Assembly (NCBI RefSeq): GCF_014495845.1
Contig: NZ_CP061080.1
Coordinates: 237,001 to 301,000, forward strand
Reading direction: 5' to 3'
Origin: Aquibium microcysteis
GTDB lineage: Bacteria; Pseudomonadota; Alphaproteobacteria; Rhizobiales; Rhizobiaceae
DNA: 64,000 nucleotides
Positions 25,295 to 34,176 of this stretch are shown piece after piece. A program made the position numbers and the translations under genes. The notes beneath the pieces are model-generated. The model made no database searches. It was given only the letters and a program-made list of their open reading frames with translations, and was not told the origin of the DNA. Within the stretch, counting starts at the first letter, position 1. Every line of letters starts with the position of its first letter.

Positions 25295-27781
25295 TCAGCC
25301 GAGCCGCACGGTGCGCAGCCTGAGCGCGTTGGCGATGACGGATACGGACGAAAGGCTCATCGCGGCCGCCGCGATCATGGGTGAGAGCAGCGTACCGAAG
25401 ACGGGATAGAGGACGCCTGCTGCGACGGGCACGCCGAGCGCGTTGTAGACGAAGGCGAAGAAGAGGTTCTGCTTGATGTTGCGGATCGTCGCCTGGGCCA
25501 GCGTGCGCGCCCGCACGATACCGTTGAGGTCGCCCTTCACCAGGGTGATGCCCGCGCTCTCGACCGCGACGTCCGCGCCGGTCCCCATGGCGATGCCAAC
25601 ATCGGCTGCCGCGAGCGCTGGCGCGTCGTTGACGCCGTCTCCCGCCATCGCGACCTTCGCCCCCTTGGCCTGGAGCTCTTCGATGAGCTGCTGCTTGCCG
25701 TCCGGCAGCATGTCGGCGCGCACCTCGTCGATGCCGAGCTTCGATGCGACGGCCCTTGCGGTTCGCTCATTGTCGCCGGTGGCCATGATGATGCGGAGGC
25801 CCGTGTCGTGCAGGGCACGGATCGCCTCCACGGTCGTTGCCTTGACCGGATCGGCGACCGCGACGAAGCCGGCGACTGCTCCATCGACGGCAACGAACAT
25901 TGCGGTCTTTCCCTCGGCGCGCAGGGCGTCGGCCTGTCCGACGATGCCGTCGATTGCGACGCCAAGGTCCGCCATCATGGCGGCATTCCCGAGCGCCACC
26001 TTCCGGCCCTCCACGGTGCCGCTGACGCCCTTGCCCGTGACCGCCTCGAACTCGGAGGCCGAATGCACCGTCGCGCCGCGCTCAGATGCGCCTTCGACGA
26101 TCGCCTCGGCCAGCGGATGCTCCGAGCCGCGCTCGAGCGAGGCGGCAAGCGAGAGAAGCTGACCTGCATGGAATCCTTCGGCCGGAATTGCGTCCGTCAG
26201 TCTCGGACGACCTTCGGTCAGTGTGCCCGTCTTGTCGACGATGAGCGTGTCGACGCTGGCGAAGCGCTCAAGCGCCTCCGCGTCCTTGATCAGCACGCCC
26301 GCCTGGGCGCCGCGCCCGGTCGCCGTCATGATCGACATCGGCGTGGCGAGGCCGAGCGCGCAGGGACAGGCGATGATGAGGACCGACACGGCCGACACGA
26401 TGGCGAACACCATGCTGGGTTCGGGACCGAACAGGGCCCAGACGACGAAGGCAAGGATGGCAACCAGCACCACGGTCGGCACGAAATAGTACGAGACGCG
26501 ATCGGCGAGCCCCTGGATCGGCGCACGCGAGCGCTGGGCCTTGGCGACCATCTCGACGATCCGCGACAGCATCGTCTCGGACCCGACGCGCTCGGCGGTG
26601 ATCACGAGCGTGCCGTTGCGATTGAGAGTTCCTCCGGTAACCGCGTCGCCCGGCGTCTTCTCCACTGGCACGGGTTCACCCGTGATCATGGATTCGTCGA
26701 TCGACGTGCGGCCTTCGACGACCTTGCCGTCGACGGGAACGCTGTCCCCAGGGCGAACGCGCAGGCGGTCGCCCTGCTTGACTTCGTCCAGCGGCACGTC
26801 GGCTTCGGAGCCGTCGGCCGCGATGCGGCGCGCGGTCTTCGGCGCGAGGTCGAGCAGGGCGCGGATCGCCGACCCGGTCCGCTCGCGTGCCCGCAACTCC
26901 AGGACCTGGCCGAGGAAGACCAGCGCGACGATGACGGCGGCCGCCTCGAAATAGACAGGAACCGAGCCGCCATGCCCCCGGAACTGATGCGGGAAGAGGT
27001 CGGGGAAGAACGTCGCGACGACGCTGTAGAGATAGGCCGTGCCGACGCCGATCGAGATCAGCGTCCACATGTTCGGGCTTCGGTTGACGAAGGACTCGTA
27101 GCCACGGTGGAAGAATGGGATCGCAGCCCACAGCACGACGGGCGTCGCAAGCACCAGCTCCAGCCACGCGGTCAGGGACTCCCCGATCCAGTCGCGAACG
27201 GGAATGCCCAGCATGGGCCCCATGGCTATGGCGAGCAGCGGCAGCGACAGGACAGCGGAGACCCAGAACCTGCGCGTAAAATCGATGAGCTCCGGGTTGG
27301 GACCCTCGTCGCCTGTCGGCACGCCCATCGGCTCGAGCGCCATGCCGCAGATCGGGCAGGAGCCCGGCTTGTCGCGCACGATCTGCGGGTGCATCGGGCA
27401 GGTGTACTGGGTGCCCCTGGGCATTGGCGCTGCGGCGGGCCGATCACCGAGATAGCGCGCGGGCTCTGCCTCGAACTTGCCCTTGCAGCCTGCCGAGCAG
27501 AAGTAGATCTTCTCGCCTTCGTGGCGGTGGAAGTGCTCTGCGGACGCACGATCCACGTCCATCCCGCAGACCGGATCGGTAGCGGTAAGGTAGGCGTCCG
27601 GTTCGGCCATGAACTTGGTGCGGCAGCCAGCACTGCAGAAGTGAAACATGCGTCCGCCGTGCTGGGCGCTCGGCTTGCCTGCCTCCGGGTCGACCGTCAT
27701 CCCGCAGACCGGATCGCGCACGATCTCTCCTTCGGCGTGCGGCGCAGGTGCGTGATGGGCATGAGGGTTGTGAGAGGGCAT
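25295..27781 (-). CDS. copA: P1B-type copper ATPase with two YHS domains and a heavy-metal-binding motif (828 aa)
   Basis: Instead of HMA domains the N-terminus has two YHS/TRASH motifs ([13 protein letters not shown]...FCSAGC and [12 protein letters not shown]...FCSAGC). [10 protein letters not shown]...[13 protein letters not shown] motif follows. The core has [10 protein letters not shown] near residue 470, DKTGTLTEG near 515 and [14 protein letters not shown]. It exports Cu(I), perhaps for cuproprotein loading, with sensing by the YHS parts. It is the first gene of the long leftward array and lies 29 bases from a CueR-type promoter. Confidence 0.95.
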   Translation of the reverse strand: MPSHNPHAHHAPAPHAEGEIVRDPVCGMTVDPEAGKPSAQHGGRMFHFCSAGCRTKFMAEPDAYLTATDPVCGMDVDRASAEHFHRHEGEKIYFCSAGCKGKFEAEPARYLGDRPAAAPMPRGTQYTCPMHPQIVRDKPGSCPICGMALEPMGVPTGDEGPNPELIDFTRRFWVSAVLSLPLLAIAMGPMLGIPVRDWIGESLTAWLELVLATPVVLWAAIPFFHRGYESFVNRSPNMWTLISIGVGTAYLYSVVATFFPDLFPHQFRGHGGSVPVYFEAAAVIVALVFLGQVLELRARERTGSAIRALLDLAPKTARRIAADGSEADVPLDEVKQGDRLRVRPGDSVPVDGKVVEGRTSIDESMITGEPVPVEKTPGDAVTGGTLNRNGTLVITAERVGSETMLSRIVEMVAKAQRSRAPIQGLADRVSYYFVPTVVLVAILAFVVWALFGPEPSMVFAIVSAVSVLIIACPCALGLATPMSIMTATGRGAQAGVLIKDAEALERFASVDTLIVDKTGTLTEGRPRLTDAIPAEGFHAGQLLSLAASLERGSEHPLAEAIVEGASERGATVHSASEFEAVTGKGVSGTVEGRKVALGNAAMMADLGVAIDGIVGQADALRAEGKTAMFVAVDGAVAGFVAVADPVKATTVEAIRALHDTGLRIIMATGDNERTARAVASKLGIDEVRADMLPDGKQQLIEELQAKGAKVAMAGDGVNDAPALAAADVGIAMGTGADVAVESAGITLVKGDLNGIVRARTLAQATIRNIKQNLFFAFVYNALGVPVAAGVLYPVFGTLLSPMIAAAAMSLSSVSVIANALRLRTVRLG

Positions 27782-27809
27782 CGTCGTCGCCTCCTGTTAA
27801 GATGGCACA

Positions 27810-27840
27810 TCTTTCGCGCTTCCAGTCACTGGAAGGTCAA
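27810..27840 (-). promoter_or_regulatory. CueR-type promoter for the second copper ATPase array
   Basis: Minus strand: -35 TTGACC (27840-27835), 19-base spacer with perfect dyad TTCCAGTGACTGGAA, and -10 GAAAGA. It is the only obvious promoter for the whole leftward series of eleven genes down to 19257. Confidence 0.82.
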
Positions 27841-27854
27841 GCACTATCTTGGGC

Positions 27855-27885
27855 TTGACCTTCCACCTGCTGGAAGGCGGACATT
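27855..27885 (+). promoter_or_regulatory. CueR-type promoter for DUF305 operon
   Basis: Plus strand: -35 TTGACC at 27855-27860, 19-base spacer with dyad TTCCA-CCTGC-TGGAAGG, -10 GACATT. Its -35 is 14 bases from the opposing one. Confidence 0.8.
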
Positions 27886-27970
27886 GGTCACATGCCGTCC
27901 CCCGGACGGAGTCCAGGACCGCCCGCGCGTATCGCCGACGGTCCCCGGCAGGATGTCGAAGGAGACTACC

Positions 27971-28381
27971 ATGAAGACGTTGAAGACGATCGCGGCAGCC
28001 GCCGCGCTGACCACGGTGGCAGCAGTCGCCTGGGCACAGATGAACCACGGCGCCCATGGCGGTGGCATGATGAACATGGACCAGATGCAGTCCATGATGG
28101 AATCGATGATGCCCGCCGAGGGCGACTCCGAGTCCACCAAGGCCTTCAAGCAGGCCGACACGGACATGATGCAGGGCATGGCCGTCGAATATACGGGCAA
28201 CGCAGACGTCGACTTCCGTCTCAAGATGATCCCGCATCACCAGGGTGCGATCGACATGGCGAAGGTCGCGCTCGAACATGGCGCCGATCCGGAGACGAAG
28301 GCGCTGGCCGAGGCGATCATCGCCGCGCAGGAACGCGAGATCGCGGAAATGCAGGCCTGGCTGGAGAAGAACCGCAAGTAG
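27971..28381 (+). CDS. Exported DUF305 (CopM-like) protein (136 aa)
   Basis: Signal peptide (AAAAALTTVAAVAWAQ), then a Met/His-rich mature N-terminus (MNHGAHGGGMMNMDQMQSMM). The DUF305 domain contains MIPHHQGAIDMAKVAL and ends in a charged helix. The many methionines plus the HH pair point to Cu(I) binding in the periplasm. The start follows GGAGACTACC. It is the first gene of a rightward CueR-type operon with a methyltransferase and a cytochrome c. Confidence 0.9.
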   Translation: MKTLKTIAAAAALTTVAAVAWAQMNHGAHGGGMMNMDQMQSMMESMMPAEGDSESTKAFKQADTDMMQGMAVEYTGNADVDFRLKMIPHHQGAIDMAKVALEHGADPETKALAEAIIAAQEREIAEMQAWLEKNRK

Positions 28382-28392
28382 GAAGACTCGGT

Positions 28393-29019
28393 GTGGACGC
28401 CAGCGATCTCGACCACCGCCGACATTGGGACGAGGCCTATGTCCAGAAGGGCGAGGCCGGCGTCAGCTGGTTCGAGGAGACGCCCACGGTCTCGCTTTAT
28501 CTGATCAAGGCCTTGTCTGGACCGAAGGATTCATTGATCGACGTGGGTGGCGGGGCGTCCCGCCTCGCCGCCCATGCTCTTCGGCTGAGGTTCGGGCACG
28601 TCGCGGTGCTCGACCTGTCTGCCGAGGCGATTGCCCGGTCCCAGGCTGCGATGGGCAGCGAGGCCGATCGCGTCGAGTGGATCGTTGCCAATGTGACGAC
28701 CTGGAAGCCCGGACGGCGATACGACGTCTGGCATGATCGCGCAGCGTTCCACTTCCTCACCGACGAGGCGGACCGGGCCGCCTATGTCGAGACGCTCGAC
28801 GCTGCGCTTTCAGACACCGGACACGCCATCATCGCGACCTTCGCCCTTGACGGCCCGGAACGCTGCAGCGGGCTGCCAGTGCAGCGCTACAGCCCTGAAA
28901 CCCTCGCCGCGACGCTCGGTCCGCGGTTCACGCTCGTGAACAGTATGCGTCATGAGCATCAGACCCCTTTGGGGTCGACGCAGGCGTTCAAGTTCAGCGT
29001 GCTGGCGAGGGTGAGTTGA
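28393..29019 (+). CDS. Class I SAM-dependent methyltransferase (208 aa)
   Basis: Motif I is LIDVGGGASRLAAHAL, followed by LDLSAEAIARSQ (acidic end of beta-2) and WHDRAAFHFLTDEADRAAYVE. This is the small methyltransferase family seen near metal-resistance genes. GTG at 28393 is taken as start, 11 bases after the DUF305 stop. The substrate is unknown; thiopurine/tellurite-type methyltransferases are relatives by fold. Its place in a copper-induced operon is notable. Confidence 0.8.
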   Translation: MDASDLDHRRHWDEAYVQKGEAGVSWFEETPTVSLYLIKALSGPKDSLIDVGGGASRLAAHALRLRFGHVAVLDLSAEAIARSQAAMGSEADRVEWIVANVTTWKPGRRYDVWHDRAAFHFLTDEADRAAYVETLDAALSDTGHAIIATFALDGPERCSGLPVQRYSPETLAATLGPRFTLVNSMRHEHQTPLGSTQAFKFSVLARVS

Positions 29020-29059
29020 TCTGCTTGGGCCAGAAAACGTTGAGCACGAGCGATCCTGG

Positions 29060-29548
29060 ATGCGTCGCATGACGCTCCGTGCCATCGGATTGATTGCGAC
29101 GGGTTTGGCGATTGGTGTCGCTCTCGGCGTATGGGGGATGGCCCGATCCTCGCCCCCCGGGATCCTGAAGCCGGACGATGTCTCGTTCGTTGCCATGGGC
29201 TCGAAGCTGTACGGCATCCACTGCGCTTCCTGTCACGGCGCGTCGCTGGAGGGTCAGGCAGAGGTCTGGCAGCGCCGCGACGCCGAAGGCTTTGCCCTCG
29301 CACCACCACACGACGCCACCGGGCACACCTGGCATCATCCCGATCGCCTTCTCTTTGACATCACAAAGGTTGGCGTGGGGGTCGCGGCGAACCTGCCGGA
29401 TTACAAGACGCGGATGCCTGCGTTCGAAGGCGTTCTTGACGACGACGAGATCATTGCCGTGCTCTCCTTCATCAAGGCGCAATGGCCGGATGACATCCGT
29501 CGACGCCACGACCTCCTCAACGAACGGGACGCTGACGCTCGTCGCTGA
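29060..29548 (+). CDS. Membrane-anchored class I cytochrome c (162 aa)
   Basis: One N-terminal membrane helix (LRAIGLIATGLAIGVALGVWGMA). The haem site is CASCH near residue 56 and a distal Met is in RMPAFEGVL, a usual single-haem cytochrome c layout. It is the third gene of the copper-induced rightward operon. It may deliver electrons between the membrane and copper oxidases. The end overlaps the convergent cytochrome b561 gene by 32 bases. Confidence 0.85.
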   Translation: MRRMTLRAIGLIATGLAIGVALGVWGMARSSPPGILKPDDVSFVAMGSKLYGIHCASCHGASLEGQAEVWQRRDAEGFALAPPHDATGHTWHHPDRLLFDITKVGVGVAANLPDYKTRMPAFEGVLDDDEIIAVLSFIKAQWPDDIRRRHDLLNERDADARR

Positions 29549-30023
29549 TCGTTCTCGTCCATAGGGGCAGCATCCGGCCGACCACGCCGTCGCGCCGAAA
29601 GCCATGCCAGGCGGCAGCCGTCACATGCAAAGCGATCAGAACGAGGGTGACGTTCCAGATCGCTTTGTGGACACCCGCGGCCGGTCCCCAAAGATACGAG
29701 GCGATGAACCCCGTCGCGGCCTGTCCGGCCAGGGAGGCGTAGATGCCCCAGTGAACCGCAAGCGCCGCCAGTTCCATCGGTATGCGGCGAGGCTGTGGTC
29801 CGTCGGTGCCCCGCGACAACCGCAGAGCAATCCGGACGAGGACGAGGCAACCGATCGCCATACCATTGTAGTTGTGGACCACATGCAGAAACAGGTCCAC
29901 TGGCGCGGCCGGAAGGAGCGGATTGTGCGTGCGCGGAATAGCGCCAGACGTTGTCCACTGGACGGCGATCATGCCGACCACGGCCCAATGGACGCCAATC
30001 TGCAGTTTCGAGTATGCGGTCAT
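29517..30023 (-). CDS. Cytochrome b561 family protein (168 aa)
   Basis: Four hydrophobic helices with haem-ligand histidines: QIGVHWAVVGMIAVQW, LFLHVVHNYNGMAIGCLVLV, LAVHWGIYASLAGQAATGF and VTLVLIALHVTAAAWHGF. The start at 30023 is chosen as the first Met of the domain (MTAYSKLQIGVHW). Such proteins move electrons from quinol to periplasmic acceptors. It is convergent with the cytochrome c gene, so the two could form one electron path. Confidence 0.85.
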   Translation of the reverse strand: MTAYSKLQIGVHWAVVGMIAVQWTTSGAIPRTHNPLLPAAPVDLFLHVVHNYNGMAIGCLVLVRIALRLSRGTDGPQPRRIPMELAALAVHWGIYASLAGQAATGFIASYLWGPAAGVHKAIWNVTLVLIALHVTAAAWHGFRRDGVVGRMLPLWTRTISDERQRPVR

Positions 30024-30317
30024 CGGTTGAGCCCCATGTTGGCAGACGAAACTGCCACGAACGCCTTTTCGAGCGGTAAACCGATAGCAGAGCGCCCGAA
30101 CCAGTCCGCTTGGTCTAGGAGAGCGCCGTGGCAGGCTTGATCCTGGGCATTCTAGGGGGCATGGGCGCAGGGTGCCGCGTTGAGCTTCGACGACGCGTCC
30201 GCGCTCGGTGAACCAGACTTCCCGGCCGCCCAGACCCATATCTGGAGAACCTCTTGGCAAGGATTCACGCCTTACCCCGAGGCTCCTTCAGAATAGGGCG
30301 ACGGACTGGTCCCGGCC

Positions 30318-30680
30318 GTGCACTACGCGGGGCGAAGCATAATCGATCCCCATGTGGCGCAACTGTTTGCAGAACAGCTCGGTGCACCGACGAGACGCCA
30401 CAGCACGGCCGACATTGCCCGCGCAGTGGGGCTCAGCCTGCGAACGCTTCAGCTACGGCTGGCCGAAGTGGGCTGGACGCTGGGCGACATCGTCGCCTCC
30501 GCACGCGTCCATCTGGCGACGCGGCTGCTTGCCGAAACGGACACACCGCTTGCGCTCGTGGGGCTGCTCGCGGGCTACAGCGGCCAGCCCCAGCGCGCCT
30601 TCCGCGCGGCGGTTGGCCCGACACCGGCGGGATACCGGCGCCTGGCCACGCGGCGCGAAGAGGTCAGATTATCCGCTTGA
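30318..30680 (+). CDS. AraC-type DNA-binding domain protein, no sensor domain (120 aa)
   Basis: Only the double helix-turn-helix domain of AraC/XylS regulators is present (TADIARAVGLSLRTLQLRLAEVGW and PLALVGLLAGYSGQPQRAFRAAVGPTPAGYRR). The start is GTG. No N-terminal sensor domain precedes it, so it may be a remnant or a stand-alone regulator. The 294 bases upstream hold no recognised gene. It overlaps the next convergent gene by 17 bases. Confidence 0.65.
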   Translation: MHYAGRSIIDPHVAQLFAEQLGAPTRRHSTADIARAVGLSLRTLQLRLAEVGWTLGDIVASARVHLATRLLAETDTPLALVGLLAGYSGQPQRAFRAAVGPTPAGYRRLATRREEVRLSA

Positions 30681-31311
30681 TGTCGGAATAGGCGCCGCTG
30701 GTCTTCAGCGTCACGGTGACGGGCGCGTCGGTGCGGTTGCGCCAGAACCAGCCGTGATTGCCGTCGAAGGCGGCTTCCAGCACGCCCTCGTCCTCGGCGA
30801 CGCCGCGACCCTTCTCGTAGGAGATGTTCTCGCCGCCACCGTCGCCGTGGGTGTCGAAGTTCACCAGGGCGCCATTGGCGGTCCAGGCAAAGTTTGCCTG
30901 CGCGCCCTTGACCATGACGAGCTTGATCTCCGCGCCTTCGCCGGGCGCGAGCGTCACCGACATCTCGTCGGTGCGCGTCTCCTGTGCGTGGGCGGTGCCG
31001 ACGAGGAACTCAGCGTAGATGCGGTCGAGAAGGTTAGAACCCTGTTGCGGAGCGGCCGGTGCTGTCGGTACCGCATTCTGCTCGTCACGGATGCGATCCT
31101 GTTCAGCTTCCTCGGCGAGCTGGGTCTTGATCTCGCCCATCTCGGTCAGTCCAAGCACACGGCCGGCGCCTGTCGGGTCGATGCCGTATTCGGAGGGCAG
31201 CACGATCGCGACGAGGATTGCGATAGCCGCGACGATTGCGATGATCGTCGATTTCAGAAGCTGGGCCGAGGTCGGCAGTTCGGCGCGGGTGGGAGTGTCG
31301 GAATTGTACAT
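30664..31311 (-). CDS. Transmembrane anchor protein partnered with HupE-like permease (215 aa)
   Basis: One N-terminal membrane helix (STIIAIVAAIAILVAIVLP), a charged linker, and a periplasmic beta-rich domain (SVTLAPGEGAEIKLVMVKGA, GHGWFWRN-like turn). This family occurs next to HupE/UreJ permeases in proteobacteria. It lies 16 bases downstream of the HupE-like gene. It probably assists metal uptake or efflux; the exact role is unknown. Confidence 0.75.
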   Translation of the reverse strand: MYNSDTPTRAELPTSAQLLKSTIIAIVAAIAILVAIVLPSEYGIDPTGAGRVLGLTEMGEIKTQLAEEAEQDRIRDEQNAVPTAPAAPQQGSNLLDRIYAEFLVGTAHAQETRTDEMSVTLAPGEGAEIKLVMVKGAQANFAWTANGALVNFDTHGDGGGENISYEKGRGVAEDEGVLEAAFDGNHGWFWRNRTDAPVTVTLKTSGAYSDIKRII

Positions 31312-31327
31312 TTGAGGTTCTCCTTGT

Positions 31328-32062
31328 TCAGGCGACGAAATAGCCGGTGAGCTGATATCCGATCAGCACGAACCCGGCGGTCATCATGAGGACGTTGGCG
31401 GTGTAGGCGTGTTTCCAGAAGCTGGTGGTGCGCCGCCAGTACCCCATCGCGATGAGGATCATGGCGAGCGCGATCAGCTGGCCGAGTTCGACGCCGACAT
31501 TGAAGGCGAGCAGGTTGGGCAGGAGCCCGTCCTGCGCGATGTCGTATTCCAGGATCTTGGTCGCGAGACCGAGGCCATGGAAGAAGCCGAAGATCAGCGT
31601 GGCTGCCTTGGTGTTCGGCTGGACCCCGAACCAGCGCTGATAGGCGCCGAGATTGTCGAGCGCCTTGTAGACGACCGAGAGGCCGATGATCGCGTCGATC
31701 AGGTAGGCGCTGACGTTCCAGCCGAACCAGACGCCGAGGATCATCGTCGTCGAATGGCCGATCGCGAACAGGGTCACATAGATCGCGATGTGCTGCAGGC
31801 GGTAGAGGAAGAAGACCACCCCCAGCAGGAACAGCAGATGGTCGTATCCGGTGACCATGTGCTTGGCCCCGAGATACATGAACGGGACAAGGTGGACCCC
31901 GTAGATCTCCTGGATGTAGCCCTTGTCCCCCTCGGCGACGGCGTGAGCCGCGGCGAGGCCGGTGGACAGGAGCATGGCCAGGACGACCGACAGGATGGCC
32001 ATCGGGAGGACGAACGGATCGCGCGCGGCGAACCGTCCGCCCTCGGGCGGATGAGATGTCAT
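31328..32062 (-). CDS. HupE/UreJ_2 family membrane permease (244 aa)
   Basis: Seven or so transmembrane helices. Family landmarks are GAKHMVTGYDHLLFLLGVVFFLY, AIGHSTTMILGV and GFFHGLGLATKI. The histidines in HMVTGYDH and GHS are the expected nickel/metal path. HupE-type proteins move Ni(II) (or Co) across the cytoplasmic membrane. It is the first gene of a leftward pair with the anchor protein. Confidence 0.85.
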   Translation of the reverse strand: MTSHPPEGGRFAARDPFVLPMAILSVVLAMLLSTGLAAAHAVAEGDKGYIQEIYGVHLVPFMYLGAKHMVTGYDHLLFLLGVVFFLYRLQHIAIYVTLFAIGHSTTMILGVWFGWNVSAYLIDAIIGLSVVYKALDNLGAYQRWFGVQPNTKAATLIFGFFHGLGLATKILEYDIAQDGLLPNLLAFNVGVELGQLIALAMILIAMGYWRRTTSFWKHAYTANVLMMTAGFVLIGYQLTGYFVA

Positions 32063-32116
32063 GGTGTCGTTCCGAAATTACAGTGAAGGATGACGGCCGA
32101 AGCCGGAGTCAGTCCA

Positions 32117-32488
32117 TCATGCCGTTCGGGGAGGTCGGTCGCCGGGTGAGGTAGGCCGCGAGGCGACGCGGTCGTCCGGCGTGCCGGGACCCTGGTCCTT
32201 CGGGGACCCGAAGCGGAAGCCGATCAGCACGGCGGCCGCCGGCGTGTCGTGGCTGTGATCGCCGACATGGAAACGGTCGTGGTCATGGCCCGAGGTCGCG
32301 GACAGTTCGTCCTCGTCGTCGTGGGAATGGCCGTGATGATCGTGCGAATGGCCGACATGGTCGCTCGCGACCGACGCGATCTGTGTCAGGCCGGAAGGAT
32401 CGGTGACAGGCGCGCGGAACCCCAGCACCGCCAGCGCAAGCAGGCAGATCAGCAGGGTCCTGGCGGTCGCGATTCGATCCGGCATCAT
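32117..32488 (-). CDS. His-rich exported protein (123 aa)
   Basis: A hydrophobic N-terminal segment (TLLICLLALAVLGF) is followed by a dense His/Asp stretch (HVGHSHDHHGHSHDDEDE, then GHDHDRFHVGDHSHD). The remainder is Pro/Arg-rich and unstructured. It is divergent from the CsoR/RcnR-type repressor and shares its 93-base upstream region. Likely a periplasmic Ni/Co/Zn buffer. Confidence 0.7.
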   Translation of the reverse strand: MMPDRIATARTLLICLLALAVLGFRAPVTDPSGLTQIASVASDHVGHSHDHHGHSHDDEDELSATSGHDHDRFHVGDHSHDTPAAAVLIGFRFGSPKDQGPGTPDDRVASRPTSPGDRPPRTA

Positions 32489-32545
32489 CCCGAGCGGTAT
32501 AAGCGCACGGACAAGGCAAGGTAAAGGCAGGGAGGTAGTACGTGT

Positions 32546-32574
32546 TTGACACTATCCCCAGGGGGAGGATAGGA
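32546..32574 (+). promoter_or_regulatory. Promoter with palindromic operator for CsoR/RcnR-type repressor
   Basis: TTGACA at 32546-32551, then CTATCC...GGATAG as an inverted repeat at 32552-32572 with a G-tract in the centre. A -10-like GGATAGG lies inside it. G/C-tract palindromes are the usual sites of this repressor family, and here one covers the promoter core. The gene start follows 8 bases later. Confidence 0.65.
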
Positions 32575-32581
32575 GGGGATC

Positions 32582-32857
32582 ATGTCCGATCACCGTCACG
32601 CCTCCCATCCTGCGATCGTCAAGCGGCTCAAGCGCGCCGAAGGCCACCTGCGCAGCGTCGTCGCCATGGTTGAGGGCGGCAAGCCATGCCTCGATATCGC
32701 CCAGCAGCTCCATGCGGTGGAGAAGGCGGTGGCGCAGGCCAAGCGCACGCTGATCCACGATCATCTCGACCACTGCCTGGATGAGACTGTCGGCCCGCTA
32801 TCGCTCGAACAGCGCGGCTCGGTCGACGAGTTCAGGGAAATCGCGAAATACCTGTGA
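32582..32857 (+). CDS. CsoR/RcnR-family metal-sensing repressor (91 aa)
   Basis: All-helical repressor of the DUF156 family. SDHRHASHPAIVKRLKRAEGHLRSV is followed by the ligand Cys in GGKPCLDI and then LIHDHLDHCL. The set (Cys, His, Cys at positions equivalent to 36, 61 and 65) is closest to copper CsoR, while the N-terminal His residues resemble nickel/cobalt RcnR. The neighbours are nickel/cobalt-type exporters, so the inducer is not clear. It is translationally coupled to the MFS gene (GTGATG overlap). Confidence 0.88.
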   Translation: MSDHRHASHPAIVKRLKRAEGHLRSVVAMVEGGKPCLDIAQQLHAVEKAVAQAKRTLIHDHLDHCLDETVGPLSLEQRGSVDEFREIAKYL

Positions 32858-34176
32858 TGCTGGCCGTCTTCGCCAACCGCACCTACCGTCATCTGTTCGC
32901 CGCGCAGGTGATAGCGCTGCTCGGCACCGGGCTGCTGACTGTCGCGCTGGGGCTGCTTGCCTTCGAACTCGCTGGCGAGAGAGCAGGAGCGGTGCTGGGT
33001 ACGGCGCTCGCCATCAAGATGATCGCCTATGTCGGTGTCGCGCCGATAGCATCGGCCTTCGCCGAGCGCATGCCGCGCCGGGCCATGCTGGTGGTGCTCG
33101 ACCTGGTACGCGCAGGCGTGGCGCTGTTCCTGCCCTTCGTCACCGAGGTCTGGCAGATCTACGTCCTGATCTTCGTGCTGCAGGCCGCTTCGGCCGCCTT
33201 CACGCCGACCTTCCAGGCGACGATCCCGGACGTGCTTCCGGACGAGAAGGACTACACCCGCGCGCTATCGCTTTCGAGGCTCGCCTACGATCTCGAAAGC
33301 CTCGTCAGCCCGATGCTGGCGGCGGCACTGCTGACCGTCATCTCCTACCACAATCTGTTCGCCGGAACGGTCGTCGGCTTCCTCGTCTCGGCGGCACTGG
33401 TGGTCTCGGTCGTGCTGCCGAGCCCGAAACCGTCGATCCCGCGCGGCATCTATGACCGCACGACCCGCGGCATCCGCATCTATCTCGCCACGCCGCGCCT
33501 GCGCGGGCTGCTGGCGATCAACATGGCGGTGGCAGCGGCGGGTGCGCTGGTGATCGTCAACACGGTCGTCTACGTGCAAGCCACATTTGGTTTCGGCCAG
33601 AGCGACACGGCTCTGGCGCTGGCGGCCTTCGGCGGCGGCTCGATGCTGGTGGCGCTGGTCCTTCCGCGGCTTCTCGACAGCATCCCGGACCGGACCGCAA
33701 TGCTGGCGGGCGCATCGGCATTGGCAGTTGCCACGTTGATCGCGGCCGCGATCCCGTCCTATGGCTGGCTGCTGCCGCTCTGGTTCATCATCGGCGCAGG
33801 CTATTCGATGGCGCAGACTCCATCAGGGCGTCTCCTGCGGCGCTCGTCGCACGCGGAGGACCGCCCCGCGCTGTTCGCGGCCCAGTTCGCGCTGTCGCAT
33901 GCCTGCTGGCTGATCACCTATCCGCTCGCGGGCTGGGCGGGCGCGGCCTTCGGGCTTCCGGCGACGTCGGTGATCCTGGCCTTGATCGCGGGAAGTGCCG
34001 TCGCGACAGCCGCATGGCTCTGGCCCGCCGACGATCCCGAGATCGTCGAGCATTCGCATGAAGGATTGCCCGCCGGCCATCCGCACTGGAACGAGGGCAT
34101 CGCCGACGGTCGCAACAACCACGCCCACGCCTATGTCATCGACGACCTGCATTCCGCATGGCCGCATGCGCGGTGA
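32854..34176 (+). CDS. MFS exporter with His-rich C-terminal tail, NreB-like (440 aa)
   Basis: Twelve transmembrane helices of the major facilitator type. The C-terminal 45 residues carry many histidines (EHSHEGLPAGHPHWNEG, NNHAHAYVID, WPHAR). A His-rich tail is typical of NreB/NrsD-type nickel exporters. The start overlaps the stop of the repressor gene, so it is directly controlled with it. Its end overlaps the next gene by 19 bases. Confidence 0.85.
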   Translation: MMLAVFANRTYRHLFAAQVIALLGTGLLTVALGLLAFELAGERAGAVLGTALAIKMIAYVGVAPIASAFAERMPRRAMLVVLDLVRAGVALFLPFVTEVWQIYVLIFVLQAASAAFTPTFQATIPDVLPDEKDYTRALSLSRLAYDLESLVSPMLAAALLTVISYHNLFAGTVVGFLVSAALVVSVVLPSPKPSIPRGIYDRTTRGIRIYLATPRLRGLLAINMAVAAAGALVIVNTVVYVQATFGFGQSDTALALAAFGGGSMLVALVLPRLLDSIPDRTAMLAGASALAVATLIAAAIPSYGWLLPLWFIIGAGYSMAQTPSGRLLRRSSHAEDRPALFAAQFALSHACWLITYPLAGWAGAAFGLPATSVILALIAGSAVATAAWLWPADDPEIVEHSHEGLPAGHPHWNEGIADGRNNHAHAYVIDDLHSAWPHAR

